From NCBI RefSeq assembly GCF_004564135.1, contig NZ_CP038255.1, positions 1,086,501-1,150,500 on the forward strand: 64,000 nucleotides of DNA, given 5' to 3'. Made by a program: the position numbers and the translations under genes. Positions within the stretch are counted from its first letter, which is position 1. Each line of letters opens with the position of its first letter. This stretch comes from Terasakiella sp. SH-1 (GTDB lineage Bacteria > Pseudomonadota > Alphaproteobacteria > Rhodospirillales > Terasakiellaceae). The notes under the pieces are model-generated. The model saw only the letters and a program-made list of their open reading frames with translations, was not told the origin of the DNA and did no database searches. Shown piece after piece: positions 7,147 to 17,152 of the stretch.

Positions 7147-8292
7147 GTGAAGCTTGAGGTTGTTTTGAAAAAATTCACGATAGATACACGTGATTTACAG
7201 GTGATTACTCTGATTGAGACCCCTGTGATTAATTACTGGAATGGTGCCCAAAAACATTTGGATAATTGGTTTCCAGACAATAAGGTTCTGTTGACTGAAC
7301 CGGTGGATTGCGGGTCGGTGATGAAATGGAGCTTTGAGGAGTCGCAGGATTGGGTTCCTCTGTCTGCATTGGATGATGCTCAAAAGGATACAGTCCAATA
7401 TCTACTTACCGAGCATCTCAATGGCATTATGAAAAGCCTTGATGCAGAGACATCGTTAGAAATTGAGGATGAAGGCTTTGCGATAGACCTTCTAGAGCTG
7501 GCTTTGAATGTGCCAGCCCCCGTGGAACAGTATGTTTTTTGGTCAGCACAGATACAGAAAATGGCGTTGGTGGGGTGGGGATGCTGTCATGCGAATGAGG
7601 CCCTCAATACTGAAACGCTCCGTGGTTTTGTTAAGAAGCATAATGTTGAGCGCCCGCCTGAATTGCCCGGATTCAACAAAGAAAACAGAGACAAAATTTC
7701 TGCGGCCTGGGAGCAAGCTGCGGAAATTTGTCAGGATTTCGAGGACTTGAATGTCCAGAATGAAATTGCATTTTATATTCTTGTGGATATGTCCGGTTCC
7801 ATGTCCGGGGACCCGGCTGAAGCTGCCTCCAAAGGCGTACTTCTTTTGGCTGAGGTGCTGGGGCGTATGAAAATCTCCTATAAGATCAGTGCGTTTCAGC
7901 GGAACGTCATGCCGGTGGTGGATTGGAGCAATGAAATTACGGCCAAGTCCCGGAAAGCAACTCTGGGTATGTATAAAATGGCGGGGGGCGGAAATGACGA
8001 TGCCCGTTGTGTTGAGCAGGCTGCACAAGAATTACATGCGAGCGGTGTGCCTGTAAAATATCTGATCGTTGTCAGTGACGGCAGTCCACCAGATGAGCAA
8101 GGACTTACGGATACATTGGAACGTATTAGCTCAGAGCCAATGAATATCAATGTGATGGGAGTTGGAATTGGCGAGGGAACGGAACACGTGGAGAAATTAT
8201 ATAAAGAGGCGATAGCAAATGTGTCTTTGGAGCATTTTCAGCGTGCGATCGGAAGAATTTTGTATGACAAAATATCACAACTACGAAATTAA
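7147..8292 (+). CDS. Cytoplasmic von Willebrand factor A domain protein
   Basis: 381 residues from GTG 7147 (AGG upstream), with no signal peptide or membrane segment. The N-terminal 200 residues are unrecognised. The C-terminal half is a vWA domain. The metal-binding MIDAS motif DMSGSMS is at about residues 214-220, the following Thr/Asp elements are in GGGNDDARCVEQA, and a second strand reads YLIVVSDGSPPDEQG. vWA domains bind partner proteins through a divalent metal. In bacterial TerY-type and MoxR-type systems they work beside ATPases. Here the gene is followed 137 bases later by the SrfB-like ATPase gene, so SrfB or SrfC is a natural candidate partner. That pairing is inference from order alone. 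Confidence 0.85.
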   Translation: MKLEVVLKKFTIDTRDLQVITLIETPVINYWNGAQKHLDNWFPDNKVLLTEPVDCGSVMKWSFEESQDWVPLSALDDAQKDTVQYLLTEHLNGIMKSLDAETSLEIEDEGFAIDLLELALNVPAPVEQYVFWSAQIQKMALVGWGCCHANEALNTETLRGFVKKHNVERPPELPGFNKENRDKISAAWEQAAEICQDFEDLNVQNEIAFYILVDMSGSMSGDPAEAASKGVLLLAEVLGRMKISYKISAFQRNVMPVVDWSNEITAKSRKATLGMYKMAGGGNDDARCVEQAAQELHASGVPVKYLIVVSDGSPPDEQGLTDTLERISSEPMNINVMGVGIGEGTEHVEKLYKEAIANVSLEHFQRAIGRILYDKISQLRN

Positions 8293-8429
8293 GTTTCTAA
8301 AGCCCTCGGTATGTTGATTTATTAAATTTCTTAATGCAATATGAGTTTATCTAATTTTGGTAGTATTTAAGTTGCTGACTCTACTTTGGAATGGTTCTTA
8401 GCCGTTGCTATTTGAAAGGTGTTTACCCA

Positions 8430-11400
8430 ATGCAGGAAAATAGGTTTTTTAACGCAAAAGCAGTAGGGCTTATTCCGTCAACCTCCATTCAGTACCTCGA
8501 TATTCTGATTGGTCCTGGTACAATCAAAAAAGACCCGGGTGTGTTTTACCACGTCTATGTTGACGAAGGTGCGTATAAAGCGTGTGAGCTGACCGAGACC
8601 GAAACGGATGAAGAAGATGAATATGGTGAAAAGAAAAAGGTACTGATTGACCTTGTCAGCCAAAAAATTTATCAGAAGCCCAAAGATGGTAAGCCGTCTT
8701 TCAAAGAAGTTGCGAAGCGTTTTGAGGGAATGTGGTTTCCTCTGCCCTTCTTTAAGCTGAAGCCTAGTGGAAGATCGACCTTCTATGGGCCGACAAACTG
8801 GGTTCGCGGCCAGCTTCAGGCAATTGATGACAAAACCTTCCATCTGGTTGTCGCAGTGGATACGAAGATAGACATCCGCGAAAATGCAGATGAGAACCGC
8901 AAATATAGTATGCCTCGCAGCAAGGATATTGCGACCAGCTCACAGGATAGCAATATCAAATTCCAAATGGCTGATGAAGGAAGCCTATTGGAGTTTGCTG
9001 CGGAAGATTGGGTTTCTCAGTGGGTGGACGAATGCTACAAAAAAAGCCTGAGCGGGGATGAGAAAGCTCCCTCCGTTCTATTGCAAGATGATGACATGAG
9101 GATACGCCGGGGCCGGCGTGACTTTTTATACCTCTTGAAATATCTTTCTTCTCCTCCTCAAAAACTCGGAGAGAAGGAAAAAAGAACTCTTTTACCGAAG
9201 CTGCACTTCTATCAAACCGTTTCCAAGAAAACGAAAGCGCCGCACGTCAATGTTGATCTGATTTTGGATATCGGCCACAGCCGAACTTGTGGTTTTTTGT
9301 TGGACCGGGAAAAGAGGCTGCAAGGGCGTAAGTTGGAAATACGTGATATGAGTAAGCCGCACCAGGTTTATTCAGAAGCTTTTGAAAGTCGCTTGGAGTT
9401 TTCCAATGCTGAATTTGGAAATACGCGACTGAGCAGAATTACAGGTCGGGCGGGAAAGCTGGAAGCCTTTGTGTGGCCATCTGCTTGCCGCGTCGGCAAT
9501 GAAGCGCAGCGTCTTTCCTATGAAAAACAGAATTCTTTCGGTGAATCAGGCTTCTCTGATCCGAAACGCTATTTGTGGGATATCCGTCGCAGCCCGAATG
9601 AATGGTTTTTTAGTTCATCCGACCCTTCATTCCAGAAGAAAATTGTGACAGCAAGTTTCCCTCAGAAATTGAATGTCAATGGCGATTGGGTGAACGCACC
9701 GGACAACCCTAAACTCCCGTATGTCGTTGGACGCTTTAGCCGCAGTTCAATGATGGTGTATTTTTTAGGGGAAATTATCGCTCAGGCTGTGACCCAAATC
9801 AATTCACATTCCTATCGCGAGAATAACGACAATATAAATTATCAACGCTATCTGAAGAATATCATTCTGACAGTCCCTTCCACCATTCCTGAATATGAGC
9901 TGACCTTTTTTAAGAAACGTGTTCAGAGTGCCATCAATGTTCTTTGGGACTTGTTGGAATGGTCGAAGTCGGATGGACAGAAAGTAGATGTCTTCTCGCC
10001 GCCGCGACCGAAAATTTCGGTCATGTGGGACGAACCGACCTGTACCCAGGCAACATACTTATATGCGGAAATCGTCAATAAGTTCGAAGGCCGTTCTGAG
10101 GATTTTCTAAAGGTTTTGGGCACAAAACGTAAAGTGTCGAAAGAGAAAGGCGAGAAACAAACTGTTCGGATTGCCTGTCTGGATATTGGTGGCGGCACAA
10201 CTGATCTGGCGATTGCCACCTACCGTCGGATTGGCACATCGTCGACGTTGGATTGCACATTTGATTTTCGTGAGGGTGTCCGGCGTGGCGGGAGTGAGGT
10301 CGTCAGGAAGGTGATTGAGAATACCGTTCTTCCGGGCATGGTTCGCGCATTGGAACTGCACAATTGTAAAAATGCGTTTGTTGATGTCCAGGCCCTGCTT
10401 TCCCATGACAGGATCAGCGATACAGCCTTGGCCAGTGCTGCCAGAAAAGCCTTTGCAACCCAAGTGGCACAGGAAATTGCGTTCCATGTTTTGGAAAAGC
10501 ATGAAAATCGATCAGATTACGACGGTGGTGTGATTGAATGGGTGAAAATAAGTGATGTTATGGAGGGCAGAAAAGAGCCCTCAGAGAAAGCTAGAGATTT
10601 TTTAAACGGGGTGCTCTCCTCAGAGATTGATGATGAGTTTGATATCCTCAATCTTTCCATTCCGATTGATATGAAGTCGGTAGAACAGGCAGTGAAGGAT
10701 GCCCTGCTGGATAGTGTTTCCAATCTGTGTGAAGCTATCCATCGGTTTGACTGTGATGTGTTGCTTGTGACCGGTGGGGCATCGCGTCTTCCGGCAGTTC
10801 AGAATATGATTGCCAGTTTATACCCTGTGCCTCTCCATCGGATTGAGTTCATGAAAGGCTACCGGGTTGGGGACTGGTATCCTTATCGCGATAAACATAA
10901 CCTGCTGGATGATCCGAAAACCACGGTCGTGATTGGTGCCGCCATTTTGCATAATGCGATCGGTAATACCGATCATATGTCTTTGGAAATCGAGAAGTTC
11001 AGCATAGGCGATGGCATTCGTCATATTGGGGTTCTTGATCGTAGACCATCCCTGGTCGATGACCAGATTATTTTTGACGATATTGATCCTGCGGGCATTT
11101 CGGATGCTCCGCTTGAAGAGACGGTTGAATTGTCTGTTCCCTGCGATATCGGTTTCCAGCAAATTCGATTGAGGCGATGGCCTTCAAAGCCGTTCTATCG
11201 TCTTGAATTCAAAAATGAAAAAGTAGCTGAAGAGTATTCAAGTAATGTGATGAAAGCGACGTTTTCTCTGGATGCGATTTCACAGCTTGTCGATGGTGAT
11301 GACAAGGTCATTGATCTGAAACTGGAGCTGAGCGGGATTAAGGCGGTGAACGAAAATGTTAATGCCAATCTGGATGATTTTATCCTCATTCCACGAACCA

Positions 11401-11516
11401 TTACCGAAGAGCAGGAGCAGCGGAATTGGCAAGTGACAGGCGCATTTGAGTTTACGCGAAATTCGCAATTGGATAATTGCACAGCAGAAGAAATGGAGCA
11501 ATTCACCAATGCCTAA
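8430..11516 (+). CDS. srfB: SrfB-family actin/Hsp70-like ATPase
   Basis: 1028 residues from ATG 8430 (AAAGG about 11 bases upstream); an in-frame ATG 39 bases earlier is less likely. The fold signature of the actin/Hsp70 ATPase superfamily is visible. Phosphate-1 is LDIGHSRTCGFLL (Asp280), phosphate-2 is LDIGGGTTDLAIA (Asp585), and the adenosine loop is LLVTGGASRLP (Gly782-783). The total length and the flanking N-terminal 270 and C-terminal 200 residues fit the SrfB family (Pfam SrfB). SrfB was named as an SsrB-regulated factor in Salmonella. To my knowledge its biochemical role is not settled. SrfC starts 8 bases before the SrfB stop, which indicates translational coupling. All three nucleotide-site motifs are intact, so it probably binds ATP and changes shape or assembles. 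Confidence 0.85.
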   Translation: MQENRFFNAKAVGLIPSTSIQYLDILIGPGTIKKDPGVFYHVYVDEGAYKACELTETETDEEDEYGEKKKVLIDLVSQKIYQKPKDGKPSFKEVAKRFEGMWFPLPFFKLKPSGRSTFYGPTNWVRGQLQAIDDKTFHLVVAVDTKIDIRENADENRKYSMPRSKDIATSSQDSNIKFQMADEGSLLEFAAEDWVSQWVDECYKKSLSGDEKAPSVLLQDDDMRIRRGRRDFLYLLKYLSSPPQKLGEKEKRTLLPKLHFYQTVSKKTKAPHVNVDLILDIGHSRTCGFLLDREKRLQGRKLEIRDMSKPHQVYSEAFESRLEFSNAEFGNTRLSRITGRAGKLEAFVWPSACRVGNEAQRLSYEKQNSFGESGFSDPKRYLWDIRRSPNEWFFSSSDPSFQKKIVTASFPQKLNVNGDWVNAPDNPKLPYVVGRFSRSSMMVYFLGEIIAQAVTQINSHSYRENNDNINYQRYLKNIILTVPSTIPEYELTFFKKRVQSAINVLWDLLEWSKSDGQKVDVFSPPRPKISVMWDEPTCTQATYLYAEIVNKFEGRSEDFLKVLGTKRKVSKEKGEKQTVRIACLDIGGGTTDLAIATYRRIGTSSTLDCTFDFREGVRRGGSEVVRKVIENTVLPGMVRALELHNCKNAFVDVQALLSHDRISDTALASAARKAFATQVAQEIAFHVLEKHENRSDYDGGVIEWVKISDVMEGRKEPSEKARDFLNGVLSSEIDDEFDILNLSIPIDMKSVEQAVKDALLDSVSNLCEAIHRFDCDVLLVTGGASRLPAVQNMIASLYPVPLHRIEFMKGYRVGDWYPYRDKHNLLDDPKTTVVIGAAILHNAIGNTDHMSLEIEKFSIGDGIRHIGVLDRRPSLVDDQIIFDDIDPAGISDAPLEETVELSVPCDIGFQQIRLRRWPSKPFYRLEFKNEKVAEEYSSNVMKATFSLDAISQLVDGDDKVIDLKLELSGIKAVNENVNANLDDFILIPRTITEEQEQRNWQVTGAFEFTRNSQLDNCTAEEMEQFTNA

Positions 11517-14031
11517 TAATATACAAATTTCAGAAGTGCTGCGTGAAGGTGAAGCCTGGTTAAGGGATCATGGGGAAAATGCTGGTGTGGTTGGTGCCAG
11601 TCCGCAATGGAATTTGCGGGCGCTGCGCGCGCAAAGTCAAGTTTTGGAACAGGCCTCTAGCAGTTTAGGTAACCTCGTCTTATATGGTGTGTCACAGGCC
11701 GGAAAGTCCTACGTTGTCAGTACCTTAGCTGCGGACAAGGGAGGTTGTTTAGAAATCCCTCTGGGTGGAAAAAATTATGATTTTATTGATGAAATCAACC
11801 CTCCGGGAGGTGAAGAGTCAACGGGTGTCGTTACCCGGTTTACCTTCTCGCCGCAACCAGCTGTTCCAGACCCTGGTTTTCCTGTTCATGTTAAGCTCAT
11901 GAACGAGGCTGATGTTATTAAAACGCTGATTAATTCGTATCTGAATGATGTCAACCACGTGGCAGAGGAAGAAGCGGATTTGGAGGTTGAAAACAAAACA
12001 GCCTGGCTTCAAACAGTTTCTAAATCTTCAAAAAACTCGGGTATGGATGCTGACGATATTTTGGGTATCCGAGAATACCTCAAGAAATATTCGGGCTTGC
12101 ATATCAAAAAGTTTGACGAAACCTATTGGGTTAAACTGATTGAAGCCATCCCCTATTTAGATGTTGAAAAAAGGTGTTACGCATTGTCGCCTCTCTGGGG
12201 GAATATGGATCATTATAGTGATTTATATAAAAAATTGCGTGAAGGCCTCGAACGCCTGGAATTCAGCTCTGATGTCTATTGCCCCATAGAAAAAACACTG
12301 ATTCCTAGGTCAAATGGCATCTTAAAGGTTTCAACTCTGGCTGAGTTGGTGAAACCTGACGACGAGCAATCTTTTGTGGAGGTCTGTTTAACAAAAGACA
12401 GACAAATTGGGATTCCAAGGGCGTTACTTACTGCATTGTGCCTGGAACTGGTTGTCGATCTTTCAAGCAAACAGAAACCCTGGGATTTATTCGCTTATAC
12501 CGATCTTTTGGATTTTCCTGGATGCAGAAGCCGCAAGACCAAAAGGCCGTCCGATATTCCTGAGGCGCTCGAATTGACCAAAGGAGAATATGCCGCAAAT
12601 GTTTTGTTGCGCGGGAAAGTTGACTATCTGTTTAATGTCTATCTCGAACAACGTGATTTGACATCGATGGTGGTTTGCCTGCCGGAGACGATCAATGAAA
12701 CCGAACCTTTGCTCTATGTCATCGAAAAATGGTCTGCCGAGATGGTCGGTACAACGCCGGAGGTTCGTTCGGAGAATGCAGATTTGGCGACGCTCTGGAT
12801 GAACTTGACAAAGTTTGACATGTCTTTGATGAAGAAAAAAAGGCAGTTGCCTAGCGAGCGCTGGGAGGCTCGGTTTAAGTCTTCGTTATACGATCCTTTT
12901 AATGCGGAAGGTTGGTTTACGAAATGGGCGGAACAACCTTTCAACAACACTTTGTGTTTCCGTAATACCCGAGAGGGTCGCCTGGACGGCCTTTTCACAT
13001 ATGATTCCAAGACAGATATACAGGGTGATTTTGTCTTGGATGAAGGAAAAGAGTGGTTTGAGAAACAGGAAGAGGGTTTCCTCAATCTCCCTCTCGTGCA
13101 AAAACACGTACGTGAGCCTCAGAAAGTTTGGGATAATGTCTGGTCGCCGGATGGCGGGGTAGAGTATTGCGTTGAACGTATTTCTCGCCTGGTGAAGCCG
13201 GACCTGAAAGAACGCCAACTTGAGAGTCTTTTCAAAGGCGTGATGGAAAAATCACGCGCTTTGTTGAAAATGTATCATCGTAACACAGAAAATGTTCAGG
13301 AAGAACTCAAGAAGTGTGCGGAGAAATTTGAAAAGCTCTCTTCCTGCTTGCAAGACGAAATGGAAAGCGGGAAGCATGCAGCTTTCTTCCTGGATCTGAT
13401 GGTTTCCGAAGAAAATGCCTATCAGATGCTGAAAGCGGGCGATTTTTATTTGAAACCTGCGCAAGACACGTCGGGTAAGGCCAAGCAGCAGGTCGAATAT
13501 GTAATGTCGGCTTGGAATGATCAATTGTTGAGCCTGACTGAGACACCGGCGTTTTTGGACTGGTACGGGTTGGAAAAAGAAACAGCCGATTTTGCTATCC
13601 AGCATATTCTGGAAGCGGCGCGACGTGTGGACGTTCGCAGCCAACTGGTTCAGGACTTCTATGAAATTATTGTAGGGTCCGGTTCGAAAAAAGAGACCCT
13701 CGTGATACGCTCCAAAGTCGTGACTGAAAGGCTTTCAAACTTCATATCCAAGTTGGGACTGGACAGTATGGAAGTCGCGAAATGGCCAGAAAGTAAGGTT
13801 CGCAAGGGGTGTAAAATTTTCACCAAAGCGGATGTTTGTGATGGCATTCCTACCTTGGCCTCTTCCAGGTACCTTTATGAAAATGAATATGTTTCCGATT
13901 GGTTGACGGCTTTTTATTTCAGTGTTGTAGAAAACCTGAATCAAGGCGAAGGCGGCGGCTTCGATGTGGAAGCGAACGCTGAATTGGGAAAAATAATTGG
14001 CAAGCTCTCGTGGGATCAAGAAAATGGTTAG
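11509..14031 (+). CDS. srfC: SrfC-family P-loop protein with dynamin-like GTPase motifs
   Basis: 840 residues from ATG 11509, which overlaps the srfB stop. The family match is to SrfC ('putative virulence factor' family). A full set of GTPase motifs can be read. G1 is GVSQAGKS (60-67), a switch-I-like TGVVTRF begins at 105, G3 is DFPG (335-338) and G4 is TKFD (434-437). The TGVVTR and DxPG forms resemble dynamin-like GTPases, which remodel membranes. The C-terminal half is helix-rich with Lys/Glu/Leu coiled-coil stretches (about 590-640), as in dynamin stalks. The dynamin reading is my inference from motif order; the SrfC family itself is established but uncharacterised. The next gene starts 8 bases before the srfC stop, so srfB, srfC and the repeat protein form a coupled trio. 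Confidence 0.8.
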   Translation: MPNNIQISEVLREGEAWLRDHGENAGVVGASPQWNLRALRAQSQVLEQASSSLGNLVLYGVSQAGKSYVVSTLAADKGGCLEIPLGGKNYDFIDEINPPGGEESTGVVTRFTFSPQPAVPDPGFPVHVKLMNEADVIKTLINSYLNDVNHVAEEEADLEVENKTAWLQTVSKSSKNSGMDADDILGIREYLKKYSGLHIKKFDETYWVKLIEAIPYLDVEKRCYALSPLWGNMDHYSDLYKKLREGLERLEFSSDVYCPIEKTLIPRSNGILKVSTLAELVKPDDEQSFVEVCLTKDRQIGIPRALLTALCLELVVDLSSKQKPWDLFAYTDLLDFPGCRSRKTKRPSDIPEALELTKGEYAANVLLRGKVDYLFNVYLEQRDLTSMVVCLPETINETEPLLYVIEKWSAEMVGTTPEVRSENADLATLWMNLTKFDMSLMKKKRQLPSERWEARFKSSLYDPFNAEGWFTKWAEQPFNNTLCFRNTREGRLDGLFTYDSKTDIQGDFVLDEGKEWFEKQEEGFLNLPLVQKHVREPQKVWDNVWSPDGGVEYCVERISRLVKPDLKERQLESLFKGVMEKSRALLKMYHRNTENVQEELKKCAEKFEKLSSCLQDEMESGKHAAFFLDLMVSEENAYQMLKAGDFYLKPAQDTSGKAKQQVEYVMSAWNDQLLSLTETPAFLDWYGLEKETADFAIQHILEAARRVDVRSQLVQDFYEIIVGSGSKKETLVIRSKVVTERLSNFISKLGLDSMEVAKWPESKVRKGCKIFTKADVCDGIPTLASSRYLYENEYVSDWLTAFYFSVVENLNQGEGGGFDVEANAELGKIIGKLSWDQENG

Positions 14032-17000
14032 TATTGTTCAACATTCAGATGACTTTTTGAAGGTCATTGTTCCCAATGTTCAGTCAAAGGGAAATAACAT
14101 CAAGGTCGCCCTGCGATTGCCAGGAGATGACCCGGATTACGCAGATTACAATATTGGCGACTGGTCGGAAACACCGGTTTGGTATCCACTCGATCAAATT
14201 GACAAAGTCGGCAATTCCATCAAGTTTCTCATTCCTTTCGCCTATGCTGTCGCTATAGAACCGGGAACCGAGGTTCAGTTGGATATTTGCTATGCAGATG
14301 TCGGCAGTCCTTTTGATATGAGACCCCTTGTCTGGCAGATCGCCAGCAATGAGGAAGACATCGGTGATGACGGACCGATACCTGAGAAACCCATAACGGC
14401 AAAAGATATTTCGGTTAAAGTGTTCAAAGGGACAACGAAATCAGTTGACCTGGAACAGCTGAACGAAACTGATGGACCGGACATTGGGAAAATTAAGTAC
14501 CATCTGGAAAAACAGGACAAGCCGGATGCGAATGTAAACTTGTCGGACAAAGGTGTATTCTCATACAAGGCTGGTAAAGACCAGAATGAGGAACTGGAGT
14601 TCATTTACACGCGGGTGCGCGGCACTGATATCGTGAAGGGCACAGTGATCGTTAAATTTTTACCCAATCCGTGGCCTTACATTTGGTTATTAATCGCCGC
14701 GGTAATTGGTGTTCTTTTGGCCTTTGTCTTTTGGCCGACACCGGCATCTTTAGAGGCAAATGATGATCAATTTACGCTGAATGGCGGGGAGCGGAAACGG
14801 GTTGATATCTTACAGAACGATAGATATCAGACACCGGATGTTCTTGTTGAGATTATCCAAGAAACAGAGCATGTGACAATCGAACTTGATGCGGATAACA
14901 AGGTGTCGATTTCCATGTTGGAAGAAGATCATGCCACTGGAGACAAGTTTGTCTATCGGATTTCTGAGAATGGCGAAAGCAGCACCGCTACCGTCAATTT
15001 GACTTTAAAGCCTCTCCCTTTATTCGAAGCCAAGGACGACACGGCAGAATTGTCCCTTGAGCAGGATGAATATGTCATCAATGTCCTTGAAAATGACATC
15101 GTGCCGTCAGTGGAAAAAGCGAAGTTGAAGGTGTTGACTCTTCCAGAACAGGGTGACGCAAAGTTTGATCGAGACAATAAGCTTCTTTTCACTGCTCCGC
15201 GAAATTATCTGAATTCAGAGGAAATAGTGCTTTCCTATGAGGTCGAGGTCGATGGCCGCAAACGCAGTGCAGAGGTTTCTCTTTTCCCTCCTGATCTGCC
15301 GGCGTTTGATGCCGTGGATGATGAAATTCTGGTGGAACCGGGACAGGAAGTCAGTTTTGATTTGTTGGAAAATGACATCCTTGAACGGGCAGGAACGCCT
15401 CGCGTGGAGTTTTTTGGCAATCCTCAGTATGGCATCTCTCGTCACGGTAATGGCATCTTGACATACAGGGCTGCTGGCTTTGCGGAAGTTGGCGCTACAG
15501 AAAGCTTTTCTTATGAGGTTTCTGTCGAAGAGAGCGGTTCACGTGATAGCGCGGATGTTACCGTTAAGATTATTGCGCCCAAAATTCTTGAACTTCAGGA
15601 TGATGAGATTGATCTGATTCCTGGGGAAACTGTTGACCTTGATGTGTTGGAAAATGATACCGTAACGACAGGTGTAAAAGCCTTAACCTTACAGGCGATG
15701 CCAACCTTTGCCGACGCCATCGTTACAGAGGATAATCAGCTTTCCTTTACAATGCCTGTGGATGGCCGCTACGGCGCTGATGAAGTCGTAGAGTATGAGG
15801 TCGAAGACCTTGACGGGAAAACTGAAACCGCAATGGTCAGGGTGCGTTCGCCACGTGAGAGGGTGCAGGCTGAAGATGATCAGGAGAAGATCGAGCCTGG
15901 GCAGAGGAAGATTGTAAGGGTGCTGGAGAATGACATTTATCCGTCTTCCGGTGACTTTATGCTGAAAGTTGTATCTGCGCCAAGTGAATGGATGGTGAAT
16001 GTCATCAATGGACGTGAGTTGGATGTGCAGGCACCAGACGGTATTTCGTTCGGTCGTATTGAAACCGTCGTTTATGAGCTGAGCGGTTACAATCAAACCT
16101 CGACAGCGAATGTGCATCTTGACATCGTTCCGCCACGTGAGCCCATGCAGGCCAATGATGATCTGGTGAAATATACCATTCCCGGCGAGATGAAGCGGGT
16201 TTCTGTTTTGGATAATGACGACGTGCCGACACGTGTGCCGACAAGCGTCAAAATCGTGGGTGAACCTCAGTTCGGGACAGCCCAGCTTGTTGGCAATGAC
16301 ATTGAATATGTGGCTTCCCCAGGTTTCCGCATCGGATCACAGGATAAAATTTCTTATCAATTGATTGAGGGGGATTATGTATCTCAGGCTGATGTTATCA
16401 TCTCCTTTGAGGAAATTCCTTCTGGTCGATACTGTCTGCCGGGTGTGTTCGGTGAAGGTGTCGCCATGATGTATGTGCCGCCGGCGACCTATAATGTCAA
16501 AGACCATGCCAACCCTGTCATTAGAAATATAGGGGCGGCTTTAGGTAAAGACGAAGTGCGATTGAGCAAGGGGCTTTGTGTTCCGCATATTGAAGTAACG
16601 GGTAGGGAGTTCTCTGAATATCAGGATCGTTTGTCCGATGAAGTGCGTAAAGATATTGATCGTACGAACTGGGCGAGAGCTGGGCAACGACCTGTGCGCA
16701 AGGTCAGCAAGAAGTTGGCTGATGCCTATCTGGCGTTGATTTCAAGAAAACCGACAGTGAATACACGCTATATCGTAACTTTGCCGGATATGGACATGTG
16801 GCTGGCTGCCTTGGTTTATTCGACCCAGTTGAATAACCAGACGGTTTATAAGAGCTTTAACCGGGGCGTGCGGGAAGTTTCAAAGGTCCCGTGTGGTAAC
16901 AAGGGGACCACTTTCTATATCTTTGGTGAGAGCGATGATTACCGTGCCGGTGATACGCCGAGTTACCTGATTTGTGATAGGGAGGACCGAAGCGTCTTTG

Positions 17001-17035
17001 GCGTTGGTTTCCGGCCTTTCTATGTCGTGAAGTAA
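14024..17035 (+). CDS. Membrane-anchored protein with six cadherin-like repeats and FGE-like C-terminus
   Basis: 1003 residues from ATG 14024, inside the end of srfC. The order is an N-terminal globular region (1-215), one membrane segment (about 216-240, WPYIWLLIAAVIGVLLAFVFW) and then six tandem Ig/cadherin-like repeats of about 90 residues. The repeats start near 243, 334, 428, 522, 614 and 707. Each opens with an (A/V)xDD...pGe motif and a (V/I)LxND motif, the mark of the VCBS/Big_9 type. The C-terminal 200 residues look like a degenerate formylglycine-generating-enzyme/C-lectin-like domain (VTGREFSEYQD, RPVRKVSKKLADAYL, YIVTLPDMDMWLAAL). Repeats of this kind usually extend into the periplasm or outside, so the 215-residue head is probably cytoplasmic and positioned to meet SrfB/SrfC. 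No enzyme residues are evident in the FGE-like part. Confidence 0.75.
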   Translation: MVSIVQHSDDFLKVIVPNVQSKGNNIKVALRLPGDDPDYADYNIGDWSETPVWYPLDQIDKVGNSIKFLIPFAYAVAIEPGTEVQLDICYADVGSPFDMRPLVWQIASNEEDIGDDGPIPEKPITAKDISVKVFKGTTKSVDLEQLNETDGPDIGKIKYHLEKQDKPDANVNLSDKGVFSYKAGKDQNEELEFIYTRVRGTDIVKGTVIVKFLPNPWPYIWLLIAAVIGVLLAFVFWPTPASLEANDDQFTLNGGERKRVDILQNDRYQTPDVLVEIIQETEHVTIELDADNKVSISMLEEDHATGDKFVYRISENGESSTATVNLTLKPLPLFEAKDDTAELSLEQDEYVINVLENDIVPSVEKAKLKVLTLPEQGDAKFDRDNKLLFTAPRNYLNSEEIVLSYEVEVDGRKRSAEVSLFPPDLPAFDAVDDEILVEPGQEVSFDLLENDILERAGTPRVEFFGNPQYGISRHGNGILTYRAAGFAEVGATESFSYEVSVEESGSRDSADVTVKIIAPKILELQDDEIDLIPGETVDLDVLENDTVTTGVKALTLQAMPTFADAIVTEDNQLSFTMPVDGRYGADEVVEYEVEDLDGKTETAMVRVRSPRERVQAEDDQEKIEPGQRKIVRVLENDIYPSSGDFMLKVVSAPSEWMVNVINGRELDVQAPDGISFGRIETVVYELSGYNQTSTANVHLDIVPPREPMQANDDLVKYTIPGEMKRVSVLDNDDVPTRVPTSVKIVGEPQFGTAQLVGNDIEYVASPGFRIGSQDKISYQLIEGDYVSQADVIISFEEIPSGRYCLPGVFGEGVAMMYVPPATYNVKDHANPVIRNIGAALGKDEVRLSKGLCVPHIEVTGREFSEYQDRLSDEVRKDIDRTNWARAGQRPVRKVSKKLADAYLALISRKPTVNTRYIVTLPDMDMWLAALVYSTQLNNQTVYKSFNRGVREVSKVPCGNKGTTFYIFGESDDYRAGDTPSYLICDREDRSVFGVGFRPFYVVK

Positions 17036-17152
17036 TGTGGTTGAATGGGAAACAAGGTGCTTGAATTGAGATTCGAGGCTAAGTAGTGTTGAAGTGAAGT
17101 AATTCTGCTGACTATTTTTATAAAGAGGTTGGCAAACTGAGGGGAAGTACTC

